Shown here piece after piece: positions 55,343-64,000 of a stretch of DNA of 64,000 bases (its first letter is position 1; every line of letters begins with the position of its first letter). Location: the NCBI GenBank assembly GCA_022419385.1, contig JAJUBI010000003.1, positions 1,178,001-1,242,000 on the forward strand, in the 5' to 3' direction. The position numbers and the translations under genes are program-made. The notes beneath the pieces were generated by a model. The model was given only the letters and a program-made list of their open reading frames with translations. It made no database searches and was not told where the DNA came from. Source of the DNA: Paraconiothyrium sp. Pb-2020 (Eukaryota; Ascomycota; Dothideomycetes; Pleosporales; Didymosphaeriaceae).

Positions 55343-56714
55343 ATGTCTTCTTACAAAATACCACCCGGTGTTCCAATCGAGAACATTCCGTTGATGACTC
55401 CTCCTAACGGTCAGAAGCCCGATTTCAACGCTCCTGCACACGCTGCGAAGTCATTGATCGTTTTGAATGCCGTCTGGTTGGCTCTCATGATCATCGTTGT
55501 GTTTGTTCGCTTTGTATCGAGGCAGTGGATTTCAAGACAGAAGTTTGCACTGGATGATGGTATGCATATCAAAGAAGGAGAAAGCGATAAGTACGTGACT
55601 GAGCTGACTGTGTTCGAAGGGTTATGTCTACTCGCGACCGTATGTTGTACTAGATGCCTTCGGAAGTCTGTTTTCACTGACACTTCTAGGCTGGGTCCAT
55701 AGTGCATTCCGCGCTTCTCATAACCAGTAAGTAAACGGAGCTGGCGTCCTGATTTTGACACTGATTTGATGGAGATTCGAAGCACGGTTACGGACAGCAC
55801 ATGTATAACATTCGACTGATAAGCATGACGAAGCCACGCTTGGTGCAATTTCTCGTCGTGGAGGTGATCTACATCATCATCATCTACTTCGTAAAGCTCT
55901 CCCTTCTCGCTCTGTTCCACCGCCTCTTCAGTGTCAGCAAATCATCGCGCATTCTCGTCTATGTCGGTGTCGTTTTTTGTACTATCATCACCATCCCGTT
56001 CTTTGGCGTGGCCATCACGAGAACCGTTCGGTGCGCCGGTCCGAACGTTCTCAACGAGGCCGTTTGCCATGCCAAAATTACGGGTCTTACCAATGTACTC
56101 TACAGTGCATTGAATGTAGTGAGCGACTTCTACATCCTGTTGATACCTATGAGGCAGCTGAAAGGCTTGCACATGAACAAGCATCGGAAGATTGGTCTCA
56201 TCGCACTGTTCATGATAGGTTTCGTGTAAGTCGAAGTTCGATCAAGACTCCATATGTCAGCTGACTAGCTTGAAGGGCATGTGCAATGAGCGTCATCAGG
56301 CTGGGATTCTTTGCGCATGAATTCGGAAACGCAGATCAATTCTACTCTATTGCCCTGGTTTCCCATTTCACGTAAGTGCACATCTTCGAACTGGACACAT
56401 TTAATCGCCAGCGTTCTGACCCAGCTGTCAGCACGGTCGAGATCAATCTGGCCATTATGTGCGGCTGCTTGATCTTCTTCCCAAGCTTTATCCGAACAGG
56501 CAAGTCAAGCGCTGAAAGTGCTCTTCGATACTTGCTGTCCAAGACTGGGAAGAGCCGGAGCCAGGTGCAGATTCCGGACATGTACGAGGGACCGCCACCG
56601 CCTTCTTCGCGTTCTGGAGATTGGCAGAAGTTCCAGCCGCCCACCACATTCGAGGCAGAGCTGCAGAACCTCGGTAGTGCTGAGCATAGCTTGGAACGGG
56701 AACGGATGCCGTGA
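55343..56714 (+). CDS. PTH11-like integral membrane protein (fungal rhodopsin-domain 7TM)
   Basis: Second receptor-like 7TM protein in the window. Six exons: 55343-55559, 55620-55639, 55690-55726, 55775-56225, 56276-56371 and 56432-56714, total 367 aa with all phases matching. Exon 2 is only 20 nt (GLCLLAT) and exon 3 is 37 nt. Hydrophobic segments include AKSLIVLNAVWLALMIIVVF, GLCLLATAGSIVHSALLI, VEVIYIIIIYFVKLSLLALFHRLF, SRILVYVGVVFCTIITIPFFGV, LNVVSDFYILLIPM, IGLIALFMIGFVACAMSVIRL and TVEINLAIMCGCLIFFPSF. The NVVSDxxxLLIPM and the Pro-rich cytoplasmic tail (YEGPPPPSSRSGDW) are typical. Divergent with the PDR transporter. Confidence 0.87.
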
Positions 56715-57266
56715 GTTTTGTGGGCGGAATCACACTTTTGTGTGAAGTTCCAGGCTGGCTAGATTCATGATAGAATTACTGAATGATAGATCAAGATGAG
56801 TAGACTTGTATGTACATAGAAAATGCAATGGTTTTGGAGCGCGACTGCAAACGGAGACCTTTTCGCTGAGACAGACCCCTGCAAGGCACTTCAGGGTCTT
56901 AACAATCGTACGTGACTGACCCAACTTGCCGGGTCGGTCTTCACTGCATCGGCCGTGCGCCAAGACAAGTTTGTGCCCCCCGCTCTTGTCCAACAAGCAT
57001 CGCCGTAAACAATGAATCGATAAATTGGCTGCTGCCTACACACCCTCGTTTGATCTCCCGTGGCGTTCCGACCTTGACTTGCCGTTACCCACCTTCTGTC
57101 TCGCTCACTTTCTTACTCTCTCACTTTCTTACTCTTTCACTTTCTTACTCTTTCACTTTCTTACTCTCTCACTTCCCCAATCCAACACCAACGCCCTCTA
57201 AATTACTCCATTTACGGGTGCTGCCTGTAGCAACCTGCAGCACGCGGAACAAGCTAGAAATAAAAC
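56715..57266. promoter_or_regulatory. Intergenic with CT-rich promoter
   Basis: About 550 bp. The right third is a CT-rich tract that includes a tandem repeat and is likely the core promoter of the dehydrogenase gene. Confidence 0.45.
57104..57176 (+). repeat. 16-bp CT-rich tandem repeat
   Basis: About four and a half head-to-tail copies of a unit close to CTTTCTTACTCTYTCA, ending about 90 nt before the ATG at 57267. It may affect expression or be simply low-complexity promoter DNA. Confidence 0.7.
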
Positions 57267-58355
57267 ATGGATCCGGTTCTCGTGCTTGGTGGCTGCGGAG
57301 GCCTTGGCCACCACATCATCAAACAACTTCTCGACACCAAGAAAGCATCCGACGTAACTGCTTTCGATGTCCGGATTGATGCTAATCACGTGCCAGGAGC
57401 AAAGTACGTCCAAGGAAGCATCGCCTCAGAGAAAGATGTGCGCTCGGTGCTCGAAACTGTCAAACCAAAGGTTATCATGCACACGGTATCCCCCCAGCTC
57501 ATGGGCCAAAAGAACACACACGAATTGTATGAGAATGTTAACGTGGGCGGAACGAAGATCTTACTCGGCTGCATTGCCGAGGTAGACTATGTGAAAGCTC
57601 TAGTCTACACCTCCAGTTCGTCCGTCATCCACAACAACATAACGGACCTCGTCGAAGCTACGGAAGAGGGACGCCTTTTCTACTGGCCTGAACAAACCGA
57701 GTTCTATAGCCACACCAAGGCTCTGGCCGAAGACTTAATACAAGAGGCGAACCGACACAACGGCCTGCTCACCACCAGGCTGCGTGGCTCCCTCTTGTTT
57801 GGCGAAGGCGACACAACGGCAACGCCGCAGATGATCGCAAATGCCAGGACTGGCCGAACGAAATACCAAATTGGCGACGGCACCAACCTATTCGACTTGA
57901 CTTATATTGGCAATACTGCCCATGCCCATATTCTGGCCGCTGAAGCCCTGCTCCGCGAGTCTGACGGTCGTGCCGATCGCGATGGCCCTCTTAAAGTGAA
58001 CGGGGAGGCATTTTTCATCACCAATGACGACCACTGGGCCTTCTGGGACTTTGTTCGTGCTATGGCCGCCGAGGCTGGCCACCCAGTTCCCAAGGACAAA
58101 GTGACGGTAGTGCCAACTTCAGTCTACTACGCCATCGCCGTCATTGCGGAGTGGGCTGTTTGGGCATTCAGCCTTGGATCTAAAGAGTCTCATATGAACC
58201 GTCGTATGGTCAAGTATCTTACTATGACTCGGACTTTCAACATTTCTAAAGCGAAAGAGAGGTTAGGATACCGACCCCAGGTTAGCATGCAAGAAGGGAT
58301 CAAGCGGGCTGTGCAGTGGTATCTGGCACACGAATCCGATAAGAAGTCGAACTGA
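57267..58355 (+). CDS. ERG26-like 3-beta-hydroxysteroid dehydrogenase / C-4 decarboxylase family
   Basis: NAD(P)-dependent extended SDR of the 3-beta-HSD group, related to sterol-4-alpha-carboxylate 3-dehydrogenase. Such enzymes oxidise a 3-beta-hydroxyl on a sterol, steroid or triterpenoid, with or without loss of the C-4 carboxyl. Single exon, 362 aa. N-terminal motif LVLGGCGGLGHHI; catalytic YSHTK (YxxxK) with Ser in VYTSSSSVIH upstream; LRGSLLFGEGD, YIGNTAHAHILAAEALL and RPQVSMQEGIKRAVQWY are family segments. A hydrophobic stretch VYYAIAVIAEWAVWAFSL near residue 290 fits ER-membrane attachment. It is probably a paralogue used in specialised metabolism, since a P450 pair and a pump are adjacent. 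Confidence 0.88.
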   Translation: MDPVLVLGGCGGLGHHIIKQLLDTKKASDVTAFDVRIDANHVPGAKYVQGSIASEKDVRSVLETVKPKVIMHTVSPQLMGQKNTHELYENVNVGGTKILLGCIAEVDYVKALVYTSSSSVIHNNITDLVEATEEGRLFYWPEQTEFYSHTKALAEDLIQEANRHNGLLTTRLRGSLLFGEGDTTATPQMIANARTGRTKYQIGDGTNLFDLTYIGNTAHAHILAAEALLRESDGRADRDGPLKVNGEAFFITNDDHWAFWDFVRAMAAEAGHPVPKDKVTVVPTSVYYAIAVIAEWAVWAFSLGSKESHMNRRMVKYLTMTRTFNISKAKERLGYRPQVSMQEGIKRAVQWYLAHESDKKSN

Positions 58356-60103
58356 AGGATGTCAAACCCTTTCCAGACGCATGTGCCTGGACATGATGCG
58401 GAACATGGCTTCCGCCGATTTGATTGAGACGGATGACGAAAACATGGGAGCAGCACCACCGCATGTGTGGGGGCGGACGGATGCGGAAGGTGGACTGCGG
58501 ATAGATTTCACAGACACAAACTATACATTTCCGGTATCGGGTAAAGATACCGCACATCTCTCGTACCCAATATCCACATCGTTCTAGTCAGGTATCACCA
58601 CAAATACTTGGATGGAGGCTGAGACTGTTCCCTCCACCAATGATATACTAGTTCAATGATGTACTGGTGCATATGAGCTGAGACATATGACCGCCTGGCC
58701 AGTAGGGGTATATCTCGAGTGATAATAGGTCAAGGTTTGCCTACACTAGATGATATGTCCTGTTACGAGTCAGGCATGAATCACATGTCCATCGTCCGTT
58801 ATGCTCACACTCCAACCCGGCCCCAGCGTCTTCTTTGCTCAGCCTCAGTTTAAAAAAAGGCATTATCATCCCAGTCAAAAAGGCGGAAGTGCAAAGGCCT
58901 GGGACAGCCGGTTCCGACGCTCTCAAGGTGACGAACATAAGGGGGCTGAAAGACGTCGGTATCATTCGTGGGTTTAATAACGAATATAATTGTGTATACA
59001 CTAAATTTAAATAACGACCGAATCTTGCGATCGTGTCCATCTAGATTGAGTGACACGACGCACACACACAGTAAATAACCGGATGCGCTAGATGCACCGG
59101 GATACCACCATTTCAACCGGTTCTACAGCGAGAGTGATTTAGATGTGAGGTATAGAGAGTTACCTAGATACAGCTTACCAATCTATGTCATACGTTGGTC
59201 GCACATCGTGATTGGTAGAGGAGAGGTGCGCGCTTATAGACCCGATCTCGCAGCACAATCTATAGCCTATTAACGTAATGTGGCTATCAAACCCCAGCAC
59301 TCAGCTTTTCGCACCCTGTTCCAGCTTCTGTCATCAAAAGTTGCTCTCGAGGCATTCTTCACTCTCATGCAGCAGGCAGATAAGTAAGCGTGGCGTTGTC
59401 TGGCTTGGATGGCTATGGTCGTATCTTCCGCTGTTCCCGTACAATGGTAGGTATCGAATAATATAAATCCTTGTGTCCAGAGTTCGTCGTCATGCGTGCG
59501 CGGGCAGTTCGGTCGGTTTTAGGATATGCTTGCGCAAACAAGTCAGCCTTACTACAGCAGCTAAATGAGTGGTCGGTACCGACATGCAGAGGCAAAAAAC
59601 GTTTCTCCTGCCCTTCCCACCTTCTCTCCTGGTCGTTTTCTCATTAGTTTGATTCGACGCCCGTCCATATCACTTCGGTGACCGAAAGATTCAAAGCGAT
59701 ACGATGTGGATGCACACCACCTTCGATCGATGTGATTCCATATAATCCGAATCAATCACGGAGCTCTATGTTCTTGGACGTCTTTTACCATGGAGAGGGG
59801 TCACAATGGGTGCAAGTAGGGCAAACGGTAGCTGGTTTCTGCAGGGGTGTACTGCTCCGCCCCGCAACCTGGTCTAGGGTGCCTGATCTCTGACTTATGC
59901 TGGTTTTGTTCTTGCCACATTTTCTATAGAGACATGGTGCTGATAAAACAGAAGGACGCATCAGGTTGCGATAAGGGCAGCTGATACACCAAAATCTGGT
60001 TTTCAAGATACGTTTTTTTGGTGTTTTATCTTCAATATTCCATTGTTCGAAGGCACTTGCTTCTTCTCCTTAGGCAGAATAGAAGGGACCCAGACCAGCG
60101 GAA
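58356..60103. other. Long intergenic stretch
   Basis: About 1.75 kb between the dehydrogenase and the CYP gene. All open frames are short and show no domain, signal peptide or consistent splicing. Confidence 0.4.
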
Positions 60104-60109
60104 TATATA
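60104..60109 (+). promoter_or_regulatory. TATA-like element near the CYP start
   Basis: TATATA lies only 32 nt before the ATG at 60141. If it is the real TATA box the leader would be very short, or a downstream start would be used. Confidence 0.3.
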
Positions 60110-60140
60110 GTGAAAGAGACTGGAGACGACCGCGAACGAG

Positions 60141-61958
60141 ATGCTTGCTAGCATACCGCCTCACGTGCTCCTTGGGCTCGTCTTTGCCTTGGTCCTGATC
60201 TACTACTTCGTCAACCGTGCTTCTAAAAAGTTATTACCGCCTAGTGCTCCCAGTACCATTCCATATTATGATCATACACGAGCGTTTTTGGAAGGCGGCG
60301 GAAGGTTATATGGAATCATGAAGTATGTAGGGACCATCTTTATTCTCCCTCCATATCAGCCACAGCGCAATCAGAATTAAGACACAATCCACTAACTTCA
60401 CATCGTAATTAACGTAGAGCACACGCCGGTGCCCGAATTCCAATCCGCTTCGATCTCCCAGCTGGAAACGTCTTTCTCATCTCTTCACCCGAATTGATTC
60501 GCGCGACGCTCTACGACACCAAAAACTTCGTGACGCACTATGCGCGGGCCAAATTCATCCGAAATGTCCTAGGCTACTCCAAAGCCGCCATACACACTAT
60601 CGAGAATGATACATCAGGCTCGGCGAGGGAGCCTCTGCCCGGTAGCTCCGTCCCAGCAAACAAGCGCATCCTTCGCATGCAACAGGTCAGCACCTTGGAT
60701 GTGATCACATCTAAAGACGGCATGGCGGAGATCCTGCGCCAGTTCACGCGTGTGTTTGACGACATGCTGAACGAGCTCGTCGGCGGGGGTTCATGGGTGG
60801 AAGTGCAAGACTTGTACTGGTTCATGCGGCACATTGGCTCTACCGCCATCATCACGGCTCTGTGCGGGCCGAGGTTACTGAGGGATTGCCCTGGTTTTCT
60901 GGATAATTTCTGGACGTTTGACGAGAAAGTGCATTTCTTGCACATGGCTCTGCCTCACTGGCTGAATCCGCGTGCGGAAAGGTCACGGACGTTTTGTACA
61001 GATGCAATTACGAAGTGGAGGAAGGAAGCAATTGAGATGGCGAAGAGCGCGTCCCGCGATATTGACGACGATATGTGGAATGAGATCTGGGGACTAAAAG
61101 CTATGCGGTTGAGGAATGAGATGTACGACAATTTTCCGGAGATAGATGAGTATTCGAGATCTGGTGCGGATCTTGGTATTCTATGGGCGTAAGTGTCTTC
61201 AAACCCCAGTCAAAGCACTCCTTTTGAGGCCTACACATACTGACAGTGGATTTTTTCCGCACCATAGCTCCAACGACAATCTCGTACCCACGATTTTTGA
61301 GTTCATCTTTGCGATAATACGCTCCCTATCTCTTCTTGCCCGCTGCAAAGCCGAAATGGCTGAAGCACGTCTCCCCACCAACCAGCCCGGGGATGAGGCC
61401 GAATTCGATCCATCCATTCTCAGCAAGCAGCCCTTACTCATGTCCGTTCTCAATGAGGTGCTGCGCATGAAAGCATCGAGCCTGATCGGAAGGACCGCGC
61501 GCGAGGACTTCCAAGTAGGCAACTACACAATTCCAAAAAGATCCATGGCATTAGTGTCGGCGCGCCTCGAGCACATGAACAAGGCAGTGTGGGAGACGCG
61601 GCCTGGCGCACAAGATCATCCCGTCGAAGAGTTCTGGCCGGAGCGCTTCCTGAACTACGACTCTCTTGCCGCCGATATAAATCCAGCCACCGAGAAGCAG
61701 CCTCCTTCCATATCTATGAAGGGCCTTGATGGTAGTTTCATTCCATTTGGACTCGGTTACAACATGTGTCCCGGTCGACACTTCGCGGTCCGTGCTGTGC
61801 TCTGTACCGCGGCGAGGTTCGTGCACCGCTTCGAGGTTGTCCCACAGCAGCACGCCCGCGGAAAATGGCCCGAACCGAAGCAGGACTACAAGACATTTGG
61901 TTATGCCATTTGCGGACCTGCTAATGAAATTCCCGTGTTGATCAGGCGAATTGCGTGA
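60141..61958 (+). CDS. Cytochrome P450, CYP7/CYP8-like
   Basis: Membrane-bound haem-thiolate protein. Three exons: 60141-60322, 60418-61188 and 61268-61958 (introns 95 and 79 bp), 547 aa, phases match. N-terminal anchor VLLGLVFALVLIYYFV. ExxR is NEVLRM; the haem loop is FGLGYNMCPGRHFA with the Cys ligand near residue 485. The I-helix centre, formed across the second intron, reads LGILWASNDNLVPTIFEFI. The usual AGxxT oxygen-activation motif is missing and the sequence resembles the WAS-N-N form of CYP7 and CYP8, families that hydroxylate sterols or isomerise oxygenated lipids. It follows an ERG26-like dehydrogenase, so a steroid-like substrate is plausible. Confidence 0.9.
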
Positions 61959-62978
61959 GGGCTGAGTCCATGTAAGGATATGTCAGATAGCTGCCTGCAG
62001 TGTAACTAATAATAATGGACACTATCACGTTTGCCTTATTTTCTTGCAACTGCGCTGGAAACAGCTAACAAGTTACCCTTTCGTGGCGAATGATGCTGTA
62101 TTTGGACTTAACAGAACGGGACGTTCTCGGTCCCCAGCAACTAGCAGCCTTGCGATACACGTAGTAGCGTCAGATGAAGGGAGACTGCCCTATCAGATCC
62201 GTTGGCATAAGATACTATAGCCAAGTCAGCTTCTCGGCCGAGCGGTTGGATAAATCGGACAGCGCGAACCGGGCTGGCTAAAATCATCGTTATCAATGAC
62301 TAGTAGACTTGCATTAGTCGTTTGCCTTATTTCTCCAGAGCGAAGCTGGATTCGGAGGCTGGCCTCCAAGCCAATCTTACAGCACCCTTGCTTAGTGCAG
62401 ATCGCCTGAAGGATTGGCCGGACGGGGCGGGCCGCACCGAGCTGGGTTAAGTGTAAGGCACTTCTATACAAGGTATCGACGCGTCTGGCGGTATTGTGAT
62501 GCGCCGTTTTAGCACTAGCATACGGCTGGCATGGTGGGGTTCTCAGTCCTCATTGATGGAAGGCCTCGGGCATACTTCCCAATCAGCGCCGCCACCCTCT
62601 ATCATACCCTGTAGCTTATGGCACCTCAACGCCATGCCATTAGCTGCGGCAAAACAAGGTCATCTATTTGCCGAAACATGTCTCTGGGCATCACATGTGG
62701 AAAACGGCCCCATTATTGCGGCGCGGATGGAAGTATTGCTTGCAAATTCGCAAATGGTACCGGTAATGGTAAGTTAAGCAAGATGACATATCATTACGAT
62801 TGCAATATTAGGGAGAGCATCTTGTTAGCTGCGGGGAGTGTTACGTGCATGGAGTGCGTGTCAGCACAGGCGAGGCGCGGAAATTCCGGGCGGCGTTGCT
62901 CTTAAGTTTCTCGCCATTTGCAAACTCGGAGGTATTGCGTTCTCGTGCATTCATACGCGTTGAAACTTCTCATCCAAA
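61959..62978. other. Intergenic, between two P450 genes
   Basis: About 1 kb with no supported exon; it must contain the promoter of the second P450. Confidence 0.4.
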
Positions 62979-64000
62979 ATGGGTCCCCATCTTGCTACAC
63001 AAGCCTTCCTATACGCGGTGGTTTGCGGATTTGTTCATTTTGTTTTCCTCCTCAATTATCACCGTTCCAAAATCAACGAGTTACGGATCCAGGGCATAGT
63101 AAGCTTAACAAGATTTAACGTTGATCAAATTTCCACTAATACTGCGGCAGCCCATGCCCGCGGAATGGAGTTGGTTTACTGGACATCTTCTTACGCTATG
63201 GAGATATAAAAAGAAATTTCCACGAGACGCGTTTGTAGGCACGGCATTGGCAGGATTGGCAGCCGAATTTAGAGACACCGAGGCCTTTCTAATGGATCTT
63301 TGGCCCATGGCGCCAGCAATACTCATTGTGTATTCCCCTGAACTATGCACGCAGATTGCTGTCAAACACAATCTACCAAAAGAAAAATCTTTTGAGAAGT
63401 CTTTAGAACCCATTACTGGAGGGCCAAACATGCTTACTATGAATGGCGAGCAGTGGAAGGCGTGGAGAGCCATTTTCAATCCAGGATTCAGCGCGGCCAG
63501 CATGCAGGACTATGTTCCGCACGTGATCAGATCTGCCGAGGTATTCTGCGAGCTGCTGGATGAGAAGACACGGAAGGGAGATATTTTCTGCCTTGGTGAA
63601 CTCACAATGAGACTGACTGCCGATGTTATTACCAAGTTGACTCTGTTGGTACCCAATTGCATGTGTTCAGTCTTTGGTTGAGCTAACTGGCTGTTAGCAA
63701 TACTAGTATAGATTGCCAACGATCTGAAAACTTCCTAGGCGACTCTCTCCAAACAATAATCCAATGGCACTCGCTATGGAACCCTCTCGCCCTCATGAAT
63801 CCTCTTCGGCCTTTCATACAGAAATATCATAGCTGGAGAATCAACGCGTATATAGGAGAAGAGCTACGGAAGCAATTTACCGAGTACACATCGCAAACAT
63901 CCCCAAAAGAGGCAGCAGTTACAACGTCGGTCAAGTCTATCGCCTCGCTAGCTTTGAAAAGCTACGCAGCAAGCAGGCAGCCCTCTAAGGCCACGGGAGC
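62979..64000 (+). CDS. Cytochrome P450, 5' part (runs off window)
   Basis: N-terminal half of a fungal microsomal P450. Exons so far: 62979-63098, 63151-63644 and 63707 onward, open to the window end. N-terminal anchor AFLYAVVCGFVHFVFLLNY, then GIPMPAEWSWFTGHLLTLWR as the proline hinge and helix A region. Helix B to C features include NMLTMNGEQWKAWRAIFNPGFS (the WxxxR haem-propionate motif), followed by LTADVITKLTL and helices E-G. The ExxR and Cys loop must lie beyond 64000. The second intron (63645-63706) uses GTTGGT as donor; an alternative donor is possible. About 300 residues are encoded in view. Co-oriented with the preceding P450. Confidence 0.87.

Noticed and set aside
1..64000. PKS, NRPS or terpene synthase backbone gene
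   Set aside because: None of their motifs was seen in any frame, so no complete metabolite cluster is claimed.

Overview
The window is nuclear DNA of a filamentous ascomycete (Pezizomycotina). Genes carry short GT-AG introns of about 45-140 bp with CTRAY-like branch sites, and the gene families are fungal: PTH11-type receptors, HET, Zn2Cys6 factors, an AA9 LPMO with CBM1, a full-size PDR transporter, DUF4246, DUF4419 and DUF1961. Gene content suggests a plant-associated or plant-debris fungus, possibly a dothideomycete; the class is inference. Gene models below were built by hand: exons were joined at visible splice sites, and nearly all keep the reading frame exactly.

Left part (1-14 kb): an empty 2.7 kb, then a fungal acyltransferase (-), a PTH11-like 7TM receptor (+), a DUF4246 protein (-), a secreted GMC oxidoreductase (-) with an 8-nt microexon, and a MoeA-type molybdopterin protein (+) with altered motifs.

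Carbohydrate block (15-28 kb): AA9 LPMO with CBM1, a Zn2Cys6-like regulator that lacks part of its zinc cluster, an SDR, a GH3 beta-xylosidase, a PL4 rhamnogalacturonan lyase divergent from a secreted DUF1961 protein, and a small secreted CHAP protein. Most of these are secreted and act on plant cell wall polymers, so this looks like a degradative neighbourhood.

Middle (28.7-42 kb): a SnoaL-like protein, a Cys-rich single-pass membrane protein interrupted by an in-frame stop, a hybrid histidine kinase, and an NmrA-like reductase beside a complete Zn2Cys6 regulator. Three copies of a 10-bp palindrome with inverted CGG triplets lie upstream of the reductase and one lies just before the regulator. 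An intron-containing tRNA-Gly(GCC) closes the region.

Right part (43-64 kb): a HET-domain protein head-to-head with a DUF4419 protein, a 5'-truncated S41-like peptidase gene, a PDR-type ABC transporter, a second PTH11-like receptor, an ERG26-like sterol/steroid dehydrogenase, a CYP7/8-like P450 and a second P450 cut by the window end. The last five genes resemble part of a cluster modifying a steroid or triterpenoid-like compound, with export. No cyclase or other backbone enzyme is in view.
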